Positions 8,891-18,389 are shown, counted from the first letter of the stretch. The stretch: 64,000 bases of DNA from Cyanobacteria bacterium FACHB-63 (GCA_014695255.1 JACJNX010000077.1:248001-312000); one strand, 5' to 3'. Notes: generated by a model not told the origin, from the sequence alone. Program-made: numbers and translations.

Positions 8891-9721
8891 ATGGTTCAGC
8901 CTCGCACCGATTCTCGATCGATCAGCTCTGATTTAGCCGATGGACAGCCCCTGTTAGAGTTTGACAACGTAGGGTTAGAGTATCCGTTTGAAGGTTCAAT
9001 GCGCCGGATTATTCAGGAAGTGAGCCTATCGATTCACCCTGGCGAGTTTGTGTCGTTTGTGGGTCCGAGCGGTTGCGGTAAGACCTCAATTTTGCGGATG
9101 GTGTCGGGGCTGAGTCCGGCTCCGATCGGCGAAATTCGCTATCGGGGAACGCCGATCAAAAAACCACTGCGAAATACTGGAATTGCGTTTCAGAATCCAG
9201 TGATGCTGCCGTGGCGCAATACGATCGACAATGTGATGTTGCCCTTAGAGATTGCTGAGCCGTATAAAAAGAACTTTCGCCAGCGCAAAGCAGAGTATAT
9301 CCGCATGGCGCAGGATCTTCTTTCAACCGTGCGGCTGCAAGATTTTCAGAAGCAGTATCCGTGGCAGTTGTCTGGAGGAATGCGCCAACGGGCATCGCTG
9401 TGTCGATCGTTGATTCACAGTCCAGAGATTCTGCTGCTGGATGAACCGTTTGGAGCGCTGGATGCGTTTACCCGTGAGGAAATGTGGGGAATGCTGCAAA
9501 GCCTCTGGATGCGGGTGAAGTGCGTCGGCATTTTGATCACGCACGATCTGCGTGAAGCCGTTTTTCTGTCGGATACGGTTTATGTCATGGGGCCGCGTCC
9601 CAGTTCAATTATTTACCAAGTCAAGATTAATCTTCCGCGTCCGAGAACGCTGGAGATGGAACTGAGCGACGAGTTTAATCACTACTTCGCCAGCATTCGT
9701 AAGCACATTCATCACAGTTAG
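8891..9721 (+). CDS. ABC transporter ATPase (TauB/SsuB/ThiX family)
   Basis: A nucleotide-binding subunit of 276 residues from the ATG at 8891. I prefer that start because the codons upstream encode only a Leu-rich stretch unlike this family. Walker A GPSGCGKTS, Q-loop FQNPVMLPW, signature LSGGMRQRAS, Walker B ILLLDEPFGALD and the switch histidine in LITHDLREAV are intact. It powers uptake through the permease nine bases downstream, with the lipoprotein encoded upstream as ligand receptor. Confidence 0.9.
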   Translation: MVQPRTDSRSISSDLADGQPLLEFDNVGLEYPFEGSMRRIIQEVSLSIHPGEFVSFVGPSGCGKTSILRMVSGLSPAPIGEIRYRGTPIKKPLRNTGIAFQNPVMLPWRNTIDNVMLPLEIAEPYKKNFRQRKAEYIRMAQDLLSTVRLQDFQKQYPWQLSGGMRQRASLCRSLIHSPEILLLDEPFGALDAFTREEMWGMLQSLWMRVKCVGILITHDLREAVFLSDTVYVMGPRPSSIIYQVKINLPRPRTLEMELSDEFNHYFASIRKHIHHS

Positions 9722-9729
9722 GATTCATT

Positions 9730-10491
9730 ATGGAAAAATTCTTTAAGTCAAAGTCGGCTGGCTTTGTGCTTCCTTTTGTTGCAACTATTCTGCTGTTTGT
9801 GGTTTGGGAGTTGGTGGTCATTATCTTTAAAATTCCGCCGTTTAACCTACCTGCACCCACCAATATTTTGAATGCGCTGATCAACTTTGCGCCTCAGTTG
9901 CTTGCAAACGCAACGCGGACACTTTGGACGACCATGCTGGGATTTGTGATTGCGGTCGGAGTGGGAGTCGTTTTAGGGTTTATCATCGGCTATTCAAAAG
10001 TAGCTTATCTCACGCTATACCCGCTTCTGGTTGCATTCAATACGATTCCGAAAGCGGCGTTAGTTCCTTTATTAGCGATTTGGTTTGGGGCGAATGAAAT
10101 TCCGGCAACGTTAACGGCGTTTTTGCTGGCGTTTTTCCCGATCGCGGTCAACGTCGCTTTAGGCTTAGATACGGTTGAACCGGAGATGAAAGATGTTTTA
10201 CGGGCATTGGGCGCAACTCAGGTCGAAACCTTCCAGAAGGTGGGATGGCCCCACACTTTGCCGTACATCTTCGCATCGCTGAAAATCGCTGCATCCTTCG
10301 CGTTTATCGGTACGGTGATTTCTGAATCTGTTGCTTCTAATGCGGGTTTAGGATTTTTGATTGTTCAAGCTACCGCGGATTTCAATGTCCCACTCGCATT
10401 TGCAGCGCTATTAATTTTGGCGTTAATGGGTGTGTTGCTTTACTGCTTCTTCGTTCTGCTAGAGAAGAAAGTGATTTACTGGGCGCGATAG
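9730..10491 (+). CDS. ABC transporter permease (SsuC/TauC/ThiX-associated family)
   Basis: A 253-residue inner-membrane permease with about six transmembrane segments. It carries the EAA-type coupling loop (EMKDVLRALGATQVETFQKVGWPHTLPY split over about 155-185, with ALGA and the conserved P), which docks on the ATPase. It is the last gene of the importer operon and a strong intrinsic terminator follows within 15 bases. Confidence 0.9.
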   Translation: MEKFFKSKSAGFVLPFVATILLFVVWELVVIIFKIPPFNLPAPTNILNALINFAPQLLANATRTLWTTMLGFVIAVGVGVVLGFIIGYSKVAYLTLYPLLVAFNTIPKAALVPLLAIWFGANEIPATLTAFLLAFFPIAVNVALGLDTVEPEMKDVLRALGATQVETFQKVGWPHTLPYIFASLKIAASFAFIGTVISESVASNAGLGFLIVQATADFNVPLAFAALLILALMGVLLYCFFVLLEKKVIYWAR

Positions 10492-10503
10492 AACTTTGAC
10501 ACT

Positions 10504-10541
10504 AAAAAAAGCGGTGGGGCATAAACCTCACCGCTTTTTTT
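10504..10541. terminator. Bidirectional intrinsic terminator
   Basis: An A-run, AGCGGTGGGG, a six-base loop, CCTCACCGCT (one G-T wobble) and a T-run. The A-run and T-run let it work on both strands, between the convergent permease gene and the PstS-like/DUF4912 gene. Confidence 0.9.
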
Positions 10542-10547
10542 ATGACT

Positions 10548-12977
10548 CTAGTTTGGTGAAACGTGGGCTGGTGTCGATCGTGCCAGTCGAGTCCATTGCT
10601 GATTCACATTGACATAGCCGACTTCGGCAACGTAGGTGCGATCGCTCGTCGGAATCGGTACATCGCAACTCAGCGCCATATCGTCGATGTCAAGCTGCTC
10701 GTAGCGCTCAGGCAGACTCGCGCCGCTCTCGGTGACATCGTACAGCCGTAACACCAGGTTCTCGCTGCCGGTGAGGTTAATTCGGGAGCGCAGCGATCGG
10801 GGTAAATCCCAGGTTGCATAAGCCCAGCGGGAATTGCGCGGCGTGAGAATCAGCCGACCTTCATTTATTTCCGGCTGCACCGGAGGTACGGTTGTCTCAC
10901 CTGTGACAAACGCATCGCTGAGGTTACTCTCAGGGGCAGTATCGGTTGTGAACGATGCGGTTTCTGTAGGAGGTTCTGCTGTCCGTGGCGTATCTGCCTG
11001 ATGCCGACCAGAAATGAAAGACCAAGCGGCAGTTCCTGCTCCAGGGGCTCCGCCTGCTTGAGTGACGTTGCTAGCGGTATCCGTGACTCGATCGGTGATC
11101 TGTTGCAACCAGCTTGGGGACTCGGTAGAGGGTTGCGGTGCTTCAGGCGTTGTAGGCTCGATCTCTGTATTTTCGATGTCGCGATCGTCGGACAACACGG
11201 CTTTGGCTGAGTCTACGGCATCTGGAGCAATGACATCACCGCCCGTCACAGTACTCCTAGCTGGGCTAAAGGGATTAGCAGCGGGAACGCGCACATGCGT
11301 CGATCGCGCGAGGCTGAGCCACTGATTGTAGCCTGTGACATAGCCAATTTCGACGAGATAATCGCGATCGGGTAGTCCGATCGGCAACCGTTGGCGCTGC
11401 GTGAGTTCGTCGCAGTCGATCTGCTCAACGCTGTGCGCGGATTGATGAGACAGATCGATATCGGTGACATCGTAGAGCCGCAGGGCTAATTTTTCACCCC
11501 CCTGCTGCCGCGCTGCTTGTCGTTCATCGTTGGGGATGTCCCAAAAGGCTTCGACTTCTTGAGAACTGCGGGACTTTAGTACCACGCGGCTTTGGTTGGG
11601 GCGGTTGCTGAACGCGGACCAAGTCGCTGCTCCTGCGCCTAGTACCAGTGAATCTGCGCTCAAGTTGCCAAAGGCGCGATCGGTTGTATCCTTCGGATCG
11701 AAATCAAAATTGCTCGGCTGCCTGGAGGGTGTTTCTCCCAATGAAGGCGCTGACATGCCATTGGCGCTATGCAGCGGATCAAAGCCGCCTTCAACATAGG
11801 GCGCGCCGTTCACAGAGGGTGTGTCCGGGTCGCTTGGATAAGGAGGCGGAGTAAAGGTGCCAGTCTCGTTACGCTCTTGATCGTATGGACTCAAGCGATC
11901 GCGGGTTGCAGCAGGGCGAGGACGACGACCTCTTGCCAGCATCCAGAGCAAGGCGGCTCCTGAGCCGATCGGTAATAGCCACCAGAGCCAGGACGGTAAT
12001 CCGGTTTCAGGAGCGGTTCCGGCGGTATTTTCGCTAGGGAAGAGGAAAGCGAGAGGATTGCCGCCCCCTTGAGCATTACTGCTTGGAGAAGCTGCTGCGG
12101 TCGTGGCGGACTTTTCGCCAGGATTCTTATCTACAACTCCAGCTTTCTGGATCGCCGTTTGTCCAGGAGCACTGGTCGCCAGCCCTAGAAATGCCTGGAC
12201 GGCTGGATTTGCGCCATCTTTATAAACGTAGTAGAGCGGTTGAGAAAAGGGGTAACGCGCATCGGTCGGTTTTACGCCGTCCATTGCGATCGCTCTCACG
12301 CCAGGTCGGTTCTTGAGTTGGTTCGCGGTCGCGTAGCTGATGCCGTTATTGCCTAAGTTAGCAGCGACTGCTTGAATCGTGTCTTGTTTGAGTTTGAGTG
12401 CGGTTGTGCCGGTTGTGAATTTCCCTTGCTTAAAGGCGGGATACTCTTTGAACGCTTGGCGCGTGTCGCTGCCATCAGGACGATCGACGAACTTAATCGG
12501 GGTGTTCTGTCCGCCAACTTGTGACCAGTTTTTGACTTCGCCACGGAAGACTCTCGCAAACTGGTTAATCGTTAAACTTTTTGCAAACGGGTTATTGGCA
12601 CCGACAATGATTGCAATTTTGTCGCGTCCCATCGGGACGGATTTCAAGCCCTGAGCTTTTTCAGCTTCGGTGAGGGGACGAGCGATCGCGGCGATATCAG
12701 CTTTACCGTTTAGCACCGATTGAATGCCAGTGGATGCGCCGTTGGCAGCAAGGCTGACTTTCGTTCCAGGGAATTGCTGCTCAAAGCGCTGCTTCAGAAC
12801 CGTGTTGACGGCTGCCATGCTGCTAGAGCCATCAATGCGAACGTTGGTTCCTTGGGCAACAGAAGCCGGAAGTTGAAATACAGGCGACTGCGCTCGAACC
12901 CACTGGACATCTACAACCGTCGTTGCGGTTAACAGTAGCGCCAGACCAACTGTGGAGGAATAATTTTTATGCACCAT
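10548..12977 (-). CDS. PstS-like binding domain, membrane anchor and two DUF4912 domains
   Basis: An 809-residue fusion. Residues 1-30 are a signal peptide. About 35-285 is a PstS/PBP-like domain (IRIDGSSSMAAVN-type start, IQSVLNGKADIAAIARPLT, GRDKIAIIVGANNP). About 330-350 is one transmembrane helix (WLWWLLPIGSGAALLWML) followed by Arg residues, implying that the rest is cytoplasmic. Two DUF4912 domains follow (about 465-570 and 705-800), each with a -W--P---R- and LRLYDVT core, joined by a low-complexity linker. DUF4912 is related to a Rho-like nucleic-acid-binding fold. The layout suggests periplasmic phosphate-like ligand sensing coupled to an intracellular domain. No transport genes adjoin it. 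The function is not established. Confidence 0.75.
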   Translation of the reverse strand: MVHKNYSSTVGLALLLTATTVVDVQWVRAQSPVFQLPASVAQGTNVRIDGSSSMAAVNTVLKQRFEQQFPGTKVSLAANGASTGIQSVLNGKADIAAIARPLTEAEKAQGLKSVPMGRDKIAIIVGANNPFAKSLTINQFARVFRGEVKNWSQVGGQNTPIKFVDRPDGSDTRQAFKEYPAFKQGKFTTGTTALKLKQDTIQAVAANLGNNGISYATANQLKNRPGVRAIAMDGVKPTDARYPFSQPLYYVYKDGANPAVQAFLGLATSAPGQTAIQKAGVVDKNPGEKSATTAAASPSSNAQGGGNPLAFLFPSENTAGTAPETGLPSWLWWLLPIGSGAALLWMLARGRRPRPAATRDRLSPYDQERNETGTFTPPPYPSDPDTPSVNGAPYVEGGFDPLHSANGMSAPSLGETPSRQPSNFDFDPKDTTDRAFGNLSADSLVLGAGAATWSAFSNRPNQSRVVLKSRSSQEVEAFWDIPNDERQAARQQGGEKLALRLYDVTDIDLSHQSAHSVEQIDCDELTQRQRLPIGLPDRDYLVEIGYVTGYNQWLSLARSTHVRVPAANPFSPARSTVTGGDVIAPDAVDSAKAVLSDDRDIENTEIEPTTPEAPQPSTESPSWLQQITDRVTDTASNVTQAGGAPGAGTAAWSFISGRHQADTPRTAEPPTETASFTTDTAPESNLSDAFVTGETTVPPVQPEINEGRLILTPRNSRWAYATWDLPRSLRSRINLTGSENLVLRLYDVTESGASLPERYEQLDIDDMALSCDVPIPTSDRTYVAEVGYVNVNQQWTRLARSTPAHVSPN

Positions 12978-13254
12978 ATTTCTGTGACTCTGGTAGCAAA
13001 AACTTCTTTACATCGTTGCGGTCTAGAAGACCGATGCAACGAAATTCGGAGAACGGATACGGATGGGAACGGCAGCGACAAAGCTAGTGCAACGATCGCA
13101 CTTATCCCGGAGAACAAAAACAACTAATGATTACAATACGGCGAATTGTACGGATTGGATCATCCGTTAAGACTTTATTAATCAATATGAGAGAATAGAT
13201 CGACTGAAATTATCAATATGCACGATCAGAGCTGTGATCAGTGAAGGAATGCGG

Positions 13255-14733
13255 ATGAGTTATTCTGTTACAAAATCGTCAGAATCGAGCGCGAAAAATG
13301 CGTTCAAAGTGCGGGTGCGATCGTATTTTGATCGCATTGCTGCTGATCTTGATCGGTGGAATCAACGCAACCGCTATTACTATCAAGATCTCGATCGTTT
13401 ACACCAGTTTTTGATCCCACGAGGTAGCCGTGTTTTAGAAATTGGCTGTGGAACAGGAAGCCTCTTGGCAGCGCTCGATCCAGCCGTGGGGATTGGAATT
13501 GATTTTTCTCGATCGATGGTAGAAATCGCTCAGGCAAAGTATTCACAAAAGCATCCACAGTTGCAGTTTTACTGCTTAGACGCTGAGACGCTAATACCCG
13601 AAGATTTGCCAGAAATACAGTTTGATTTCATTGTGCTTTCAGGTGTCTTAGGACATTTGAGCGATGTGCAACAAGTCTTGGCAAATTTGCAGCCGTTTTG
13701 TCATCGTCGCACTCGCTTGATTCTGACGTTTCATAATTTTTTGTGGCAGCCTCTATTGCACTTTGCTGAAAAAATCGGTCAGCGTCGTCCGCAACCGCCG
13801 CAAAGTTGGCTCTCGATGACCGATGTATCAAATTTGCTTCAGATAACGGGGTATTTGCCGCTGCGATCGAGTCGTCGTTTCTTGTGTCCGAAACCGATTC
13901 CCTTGATTGCGCCGTTTTGTAATCGGGTGCTGGCACATCTGCCGATTTTGAGTCACTTTTGTTTGACCAATTACATCGTGGCAAAACCGCAGTTTGCGCC
14001 AGATCCAGAAGCGTATTCTTGTTCGGTGATTGTGCCTGCTCGCAATGAAGCGGGGAATATTCGAGGCGCGATCGAGCGGTTGCCGCAGTTGGGCAATCAG
14101 ACTGAGGTGATTTTTGTCGAGGGACATTCGCGAGACAACACCTGGGACGAGATTCAACGCATCGTTCAGGAAGGGCATCCCCGCTTTACGCTCAAGGCGT
14201 TTCAACAAACGGGGAAGGGAAAAGCAGATGCGGTGCGGTTAGGATTTGCCGAGGCGACGGGCGATATTTTGATGATTCTGGATGCGGATTTGACAGTGCA
14301 ACCTGAAGATCTACCGCATTTTTATGAAGTGATTGCCAGCGATCGCGGGGAGTTTGTCAACGGATCGCGCCTGGTGTATCCACGATCGGGCAAGGCGATG
14401 CCCTGGTTGAACAACTGGGCAAATAAGTTTTTTAGCCTGATGTTTTCGTTTCTGTTGGGGCAATCGATCAAAGATACGCTGTGCGGGACAAAAGTATTGC
14501 GGCGCAGTGATTACGAGAAGATTGCCGCAGGACGAAGCTATTTTGGCGATTTTGATCCATTTGGCGACTTCGATCTTTTGTTTGGTGCTACAAAGTTAGG
14601 GCTACATCTTGTCGATGTGCCTGTACGCTATCAGCCTCGAAGCTACGGAGAATCCAACATTGCTCACGTTCGAGAAGGAATAATCCTATTACAAATGTGT
14701 CTTTATGCTTCTCGAAAGATCAAGTTTTTTTAG
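13255..14733 (+). CDS. SAM methyltransferase fused to a family 2 glycosyltransferase
   Basis: Two domains in about 492 residues. The N-terminal class I methyltransferase (about 20-210) has motif I VLEIGCGTGSLLAALD and acidic loop GIGIDFSRSM. The C-terminal GT2 domain (about 260-490) has SVIVPARNEAGNI, a metal-binding DAD (MILDADLTV) and QSIKDTLCGTKVLRR, as in dolichol-phosphate-sugar synthase-like enzymes. I choose the ATG at 13255 because GAAGGA lies six bases before it; a GTG at 13234 and an ATG at 13249 are alternatives. It probably adds a sugar to a lipid or polymer carrier and methylates a related product. It precedes a second GT2 gene on the same strand. Confidence 0.82.
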   Translation: MSYSVTKSSESSAKNAFKVRVRSYFDRIAADLDRWNQRNRYYYQDLDRLHQFLIPRGSRVLEIGCGTGSLLAALDPAVGIGIDFSRSMVEIAQAKYSQKHPQLQFYCLDAETLIPEDLPEIQFDFIVLSGVLGHLSDVQQVLANLQPFCHRRTRLILTFHNFLWQPLLHFAEKIGQRRPQPPQSWLSMTDVSNLLQITGYLPLRSSRRFLCPKPIPLIAPFCNRVLAHLPILSHFCLTNYIVAKPQFAPDPEAYSCSVIVPARNEAGNIRGAIERLPQLGNQTEVIFVEGHSRDNTWDEIQRIVQEGHPRFTLKAFQQTGKGKADAVRLGFAEATGDILMILDADLTVQPEDLPHFYEVIASDRGEFVNGSRLVYPRSGKAMPWLNNWANKFFSLMFSFLLGQSIKDTLCGTKVLRRSDYEKIAAGRSYFGDFDPFGDFDLLFGATKLGLHLVDVPVRYQPRSYGESNIAHVREGIILLQMCLYASRKIKFF

Positions 14734-14823
14734 AGGTCTGGCACTCGTCCGCCTGCTCTGAATCCTGTATGGTAATTGAAGTTTGCTTTCTTGGTGTATG
14801 GCGTGACGATTAGGGAAAATCGA

Positions 14824-15672
14824 ATGAAGAAACCTTGGAACTCGATCGAGAGTTGGGTGCAACTCAAGAGTCAGCCTCGCCCCAAAGCCGCAACCAGTCA
14901 AGCTCAAACCTGGCAAAAACCGACTTCCACCCGCTTAAATACGATCGGGCAAGTCTCAATTATTCTCCCGGTTTATAACGAGCAAGCCTGTATCCGTCAC
15001 ACCTTTGAAGCAATTCTGCGCTACCTAGAAACCCATCCGAATTTTACGTTTATTTTCGTCAATGACGGGTCAAGCGATCGCACCAAGGAAATTATTACGG
15101 CTGGAATTCATCTCGCAAAAACGCGGCAAATTCAACTCCTTTCTTACTATCCGAACGCGGGAAAAGGTTATGCAATTCGGCGCGGTGTCGAGTATGCCGA
15201 TGGCGATTTGATTTGTTTTCTAGACAGTGATCTGGCGTATTCTTTAGTACATTTGGATCGCTTAGTTGAGAAACTACAAACTTATGATGTGGCGATCGGC
15301 AATCGCAGTCTCGCACGTGGTAACGAGAAAGATGTGAAACTCAACCGCAAAATTGCGGGCAAGATCTTTAACTTCCTGTCGCGTAAGATTCTCGATCTGC
15401 AATACAGTGATATGCAGGCGGGGCTAAAAGGCTTTCGTAAATCGGTTGCAAAGAAACTATTTTTTTGTCAAACATTAACCGGATTTTCGTTTGATGTAGA
15501 GCTAATTTATTTAGCCGAAAATTGGGGGTATGCGATCGGAGAAATCCCGGCAAAAGTCTCCAACAAGCATCAGAAAAAACTGTCAAAAGTTAATTTGATC
15601 CAGGACTCGATTAAAATGCTTCTGGATTTACTTAAAATTCGATTCAATGATCAGCTAGGTCGATATCAATAA
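14824..15672 (+). CDS. Family 2 glycosyltransferase (DPM1/ALG5-like)
   Basis: A 282-residue GT2 enzyme from the ATG at 14824, preceded by AGGGAAA. It shows VSIILPVYNEQACI (about 40), FVNDGSSDRTKEII, the metal-binding DSD in CFLDSDLAYS and a downstream DMQAGLKGFRKS. This set is typical of polyprenyl-phosphate mannose/glucose synthases. No C-terminal membrane helices are visible, so it is probably peripheral. The stop overlaps the next start by one base (TAATG), indicating translational coupling to the transporter gene. Confidence 0.85.
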   Translation: MKKPWNSIESWVQLKSQPRPKAATSQAQTWQKPTSTRLNTIGQVSIILPVYNEQACIRHTFEAILRYLETHPNFTFIFVNDGSSDRTKEIITAGIHLAKTRQIQLLSYYPNAGKGYAIRRGVEYADGDLICFLDSDLAYSLVHLDRLVEKLQTYDVAIGNRSLARGNEKDVKLNRKIAGKIFNFLSRKILDLQYSDMQAGLKGFRKSVAKKLFFCQTLTGFSFDVELIYLAENWGYAIGEIPAKVSNKHQKKLSKVNLIQDSIKMLLDLLKIRFNDQLGRYQ

Positions 15673-17126
15673 TGTCTTGGTTAAATTTTTTATCTTTTGC
15701 TGGAATCTTTGCGCTGTGCGGGATTGCATGGCTCGGTTCTGAAAATCGCCGCGTGATTCAGTGGAAGGTGATTCTCTGGGGAATTGCGCTGCAACTGACG
15801 ATCGGGTTGCTGGTGTTTACGTTTCCGGTGACGCGCTTTGTGATTAGCGTAATTAGTAGCAGTATTAATGCGGTTTTAGATGCTACCGAAGCGGGCGCAA
15901 GATTTTTATTTGGATCGCTGCTAGTTCCAGATCCAAACGCAACGCCAGGACCAATTTTAGTCGGACGTTGGATTGCGCGGGCGGTGACTCCGGCTTATGT
16001 TCCGGTGGCGGGCGATCGTCTCAGTCCTGAAAGTCTGAATTTAGGCTATACGTTTGCGTTTCGGGCATTGCCTTCGGTAATTTTCTTTTCTGCGCTGATG
16101 TCGCTGCTGTATTACTTAGGCGTGATTCAGCCGATCGTTAAATTCTTTGCCAAGATCTTTCGCCGAGCGATGAATCTCAGCGGTGCAGAAGCGTTAAGCG
16201 GAGCAACAAACATTTTTGTGGGAATCGAATCTGCATTAGTGATTCGTCCTTATCTCGCTAGCATGACTCGTAGCGAACTCTGCGCGATTCTCACAGCTTG
16301 TTACGGTAGTATTGCCTCTACTGTTCTGGCTCTGTATGCGGGTTTATTACGTCCAGTATTCCCAAACATTACAGGACATTTAGTTTCAGCGTCACTCATG
16401 GCAATCCCTGCCTGCTTCGTGATTTCTAAATTACTGGTGCCTGAAACAGAAGTTCCGAAGACTTTAGGCGCTTTGCCAGAAGATGCGGAGAACGCTGCCT
16501 CTGGCACAGGCGAGCCTGCTCGCTTCACTCAAGAGCGTCCAACCGGGGCGATGGAAAGTATTATCGTCGGCGCGATGGACGGCGTGAAATTGGCAATTTC
16601 GATCGCGGCTTTGTTGATCGCGATTCTCGGATTGGTTGCGCTCGTAAATCTGTTTTTCTCGAATTTAGCTGGACTTGCAGTGAGCAATAATCCGGCAATC
16701 AGGCGCATTGGTTTGATTTTCCAAATCGTGACGCTGCAAAATATTGTCGGTGCGCTGTTTGTGCCGCTCACGTTTCTCACAGGTGTTTCTGCAAATTGGA
16801 ACGAGATTTGGCAAGCATCCGTTTTGATTGGACGGCGATTGTTGGAAACGGAAATCCCGTCTTATCAGCAGTTAGGCGTATTAGCCAGTCAGGGAGCGCT
16901 GAGCGATCGAGCGTTACTGATCATTAGCTACTGTCTAGCCGGATTCGCTCACTTGCCCTCGGTCGGAATCTTTGTTGGTGGCTTTTCCAGTTTGATTCCA
17001 TCGCGCCGTAAAGATCTTGCGAGTTTGGGCTGGAAAGCACTTTGGGCAGCAACCTTAGCCACTTTAATGATTGGATGTGTGGCAGGAGTTTTTTACTTTG
17101 GTAATCCGTCAGTTTTGAGGGGGTAG
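15672..17126 (+). CDS. NupC-type concentrative nucleoside transporter
   Basis: A 484-residue polytopic protein of the CNT/NupC family: GIALQLTIGLLVF near the start, GATNIFVGIESALVIRPYL (conserved core, about 175-195), MTRSELCAILTACYGSIAS and a C-terminal GFAHLPSVGIFVGGFSSLIPSR. These transporters import nucleosides with Na+ or H+. The N-terminal third carries an extra loop (about 85-110) before the core. It is coupled to the glycosyltransferase upstream and followed four bases later by a small secreted protein, so the three may form one operon without an obvious shared pathway. Confidence 0.88.
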   Translation: MSWLNFLSFAGIFALCGIAWLGSENRRVIQWKVILWGIALQLTIGLLVFTFPVTRFVISVISSSINAVLDATEAGARFLFGSLLVPDPNATPGPILVGRWIARAVTPAYVPVAGDRLSPESLNLGYTFAFRALPSVIFFSALMSLLYYLGVIQPIVKFFAKIFRRAMNLSGAEALSGATNIFVGIESALVIRPYLASMTRSELCAILTACYGSIASTVLALYAGLLRPVFPNITGHLVSASLMAIPACFVISKLLVPETEVPKTLGALPEDAENAASGTGEPARFTQERPTGAMESIIVGAMDGVKLAISIAALLIAILGLVALVNLFFSNLAGLAVSNNPAIRRIGLIFQIVTLQNIVGALFVPLTFLTGVSANWNEIWQASVLIGRRLLETEIPSYQQLGVLASQGALSDRALLIISYCLAGFAHLPSVGIFVGGFSSLIPSRRKDLASLGWKALWAATLATLMIGCVAGVFYFGNPSVLRG

Positions 17127-17130
17127 AACG

Positions 17131-17865
17131 ATGAAACGACGCTGGCTCATTGGCTGTTTCGCGATCGCAGTTTTTGTATTTAGTGCGATTTCGAGCATGG
17201 CTCAGACTCCCGCACCCAATCCGACCGGAGCAGTCGGAGTTCCGGTTGCTCCGATTCCGGTCGATCCCTCTTTGCCTACAAACCGTCCACCGATTCCGAC
17301 CGCTTCTCCGTCTCCCTCGCCTTCGCCAAGAGTCTCTCCGACCGCATCGCCGCCTGTTGTACCGATCGCGCCGACTGCTCCGCCGTCTTTACCTGCGGCT
17401 CCGAGCACTCCCCCGCTTCCGGTGAGCGGCGATTACAAAGACCCGAACAATCGATTTGTCGTTGCCATTCTCAAAGATTACAAAGTGAGTCCTCTAGCAG
17501 GAACGGTATTGATTGAAGCACCAGATGGCAACCTCGCCTACACGGTGCTGGCTCAACCGCAATCACAGCTTGGAATCGCAGGCGGAATCGTTCCGAGTGA
17601 CGCGCTAGTTGTTGCTGCACAAAATGCGTTTCGACAAGGCGAAAGCTTTCAAACTGGACAAGTGCGATCGATTGCCGGGGGTGTGCAGATCGACTGGACG
17701 GGAAACTTGACGATCGCCGGAAATACACAGCCCGTTGGCGGTGTGATTTTGGCGCGACAAGCGAATGACAGCATTTTGCTGGTTCTGATTGCGGCGACGA
17801 ATGCCGGAGGCGATCGGGTTTTGGGTGCAGCCTCTGCGCTCTCGAATAGTCTGCGCGTGAGTTAA
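17131..17865 (+). CDS. Secreted Pro/Ser-rich protein of unknown function
   Basis: 244 residues. A signal peptide (about 1-24, ending SSMAQ) is followed by a Pro/Ser/Ala-rich linker (about 25-95) and a compact C-terminal domain (about 98-244) starting DYKDPNNRFVVAILKDYKV. The fold is probably alpha/beta and contains a QVRSIAGGVQIDWTG strand. I do not recognise the family with certainty. The domain vaguely recalls PsbP-like lipoproteins of cyanobacteria, but no diagnostic motif is visible. It starts four bases after the NupC-type stop. Confidence 0.65.
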   Translation: MKRRWLIGCFAIAVFVFSAISSMAQTPAPNPTGAVGVPVAPIPVDPSLPTNRPPIPTASPSPSPSPRVSPTASPPVVPIAPTAPPSLPAAPSTPPLPVSGDYKDPNNRFVVAILKDYKVSPLAGTVLIEAPDGNLAYTVLAQPQSQLGIAGGIVPSDALVVAAQNAFRQGESFQTGQVRSIAGGVQIDWTGNLTIAGNTQPVGGVILARQANDSILLVLIAATNAGGDRVLGAASALSNSLRVS

Positions 17866-17883
17866 GCAAACCTAGCTTATTCT

Positions 17884-17946
17884 GGAGGACTTTGAGCAGA
17901 AGAAATTTCCAGAACGTCAAGAAGTTTTTCGGCTTCAAAGTCCTCC
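17884..17946. terminator. Long-loop stem between convergent genes
   Basis: GGAGGACTTTGA (17884-17895) and TCAAAGTCCTCC (17935-17946) are exactly complementary, with a 39-base loop. It lies between the convergent secreted-protein gene and FRP gene and may end both transcripts. No clear T-run follows, so it is a candidate only. Confidence 0.5.
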
Positions 17947-17959
17947 AAATTTGGAGAAT

Positions 17960-18289
17960 TTACCCCATTCGTACCAGCGCTGAGATCTTGGACAGCTTAT
18001 CAGGTTCCAATCCCTCAAGTTCCTCGATCGCTAACCACTTTTCTCTAACCAATCTTGCAAACACGAAGATTAAACCGGGGTATCGATAATCGTATTTGCC
18101 GTCGATTTCATGGCGTTTTGCGCTCAAGAAATCATGGAGTTGCCACACATCGCTCACGTCTGAAATAGTTTTCGCTTTCTCAGTTACGGCTTGAATCAAG
18201 GTGTCAATTTCTCGCTGATACGCTCGATCGAAAGCCGATCGAGAAACTTCTTTTTCGGTCTTAGACCACTCAATTTCACTCACTTGCAT
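17960..18289 (-). CDS. frp: Fluorescence recovery protein
   Basis: 109 residues that match the fluorescence recovery protein family by eye. The central segment WQLHDFLSAKRHEIDGKYD, followed by IFVFARLVREKW and a C-terminal DKLSKI, is the family hallmark and includes the OCP-contacting Asp/Arg helix. FRP binds the photoactivated C-terminal domain of OCP, speeds its return to the inactive orange form and detaches it from the phycobilisome. The gene lies 100 bases downstream of the OCP gene on the same strand, the usual arrangement in OCP1-type cyanobacteria. A small hairpin lies between them. Confidence 0.93.
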   Translation of the reverse strand: MQVSEIEWSKTEKEVSRSAFDRAYQREIDTLIQAVTEKAKTISDVSDVWQLHDFLSAKRHEIDGKYDYRYPGLIFVFARLVREKWLAIEELEGLEPDKLSKISALVRMG

Positions 18290-18333
18290 TTTTAAACTTG
18301 AATTGCAGTCCCAAAGGTTTCAATACAGCAATG

Positions 18334-18354
18334 AGCGTTGGATTAGAACGCTCA
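18334..18354 (-). repeat. Small hairpin between ocp and frp
   Basis: GAGCGTT and AACGCTC form a perfect 7-bp stem around GGATTAG. No T-run follows on the minus strand, so it would only attenuate or stabilise, letting some transcription reach frp. Confidence 0.4.
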
Positions 18355-18389
18355 CTGACAGAGTTATCGACAATCGCCCAACAAATTTT

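Noticed and set aside
17131-17865. Calling the Pro-rich secreted protein a PsbP-like protein.
   Set aside because: Only a vague resemblance was seen, with no diagnostic motif.
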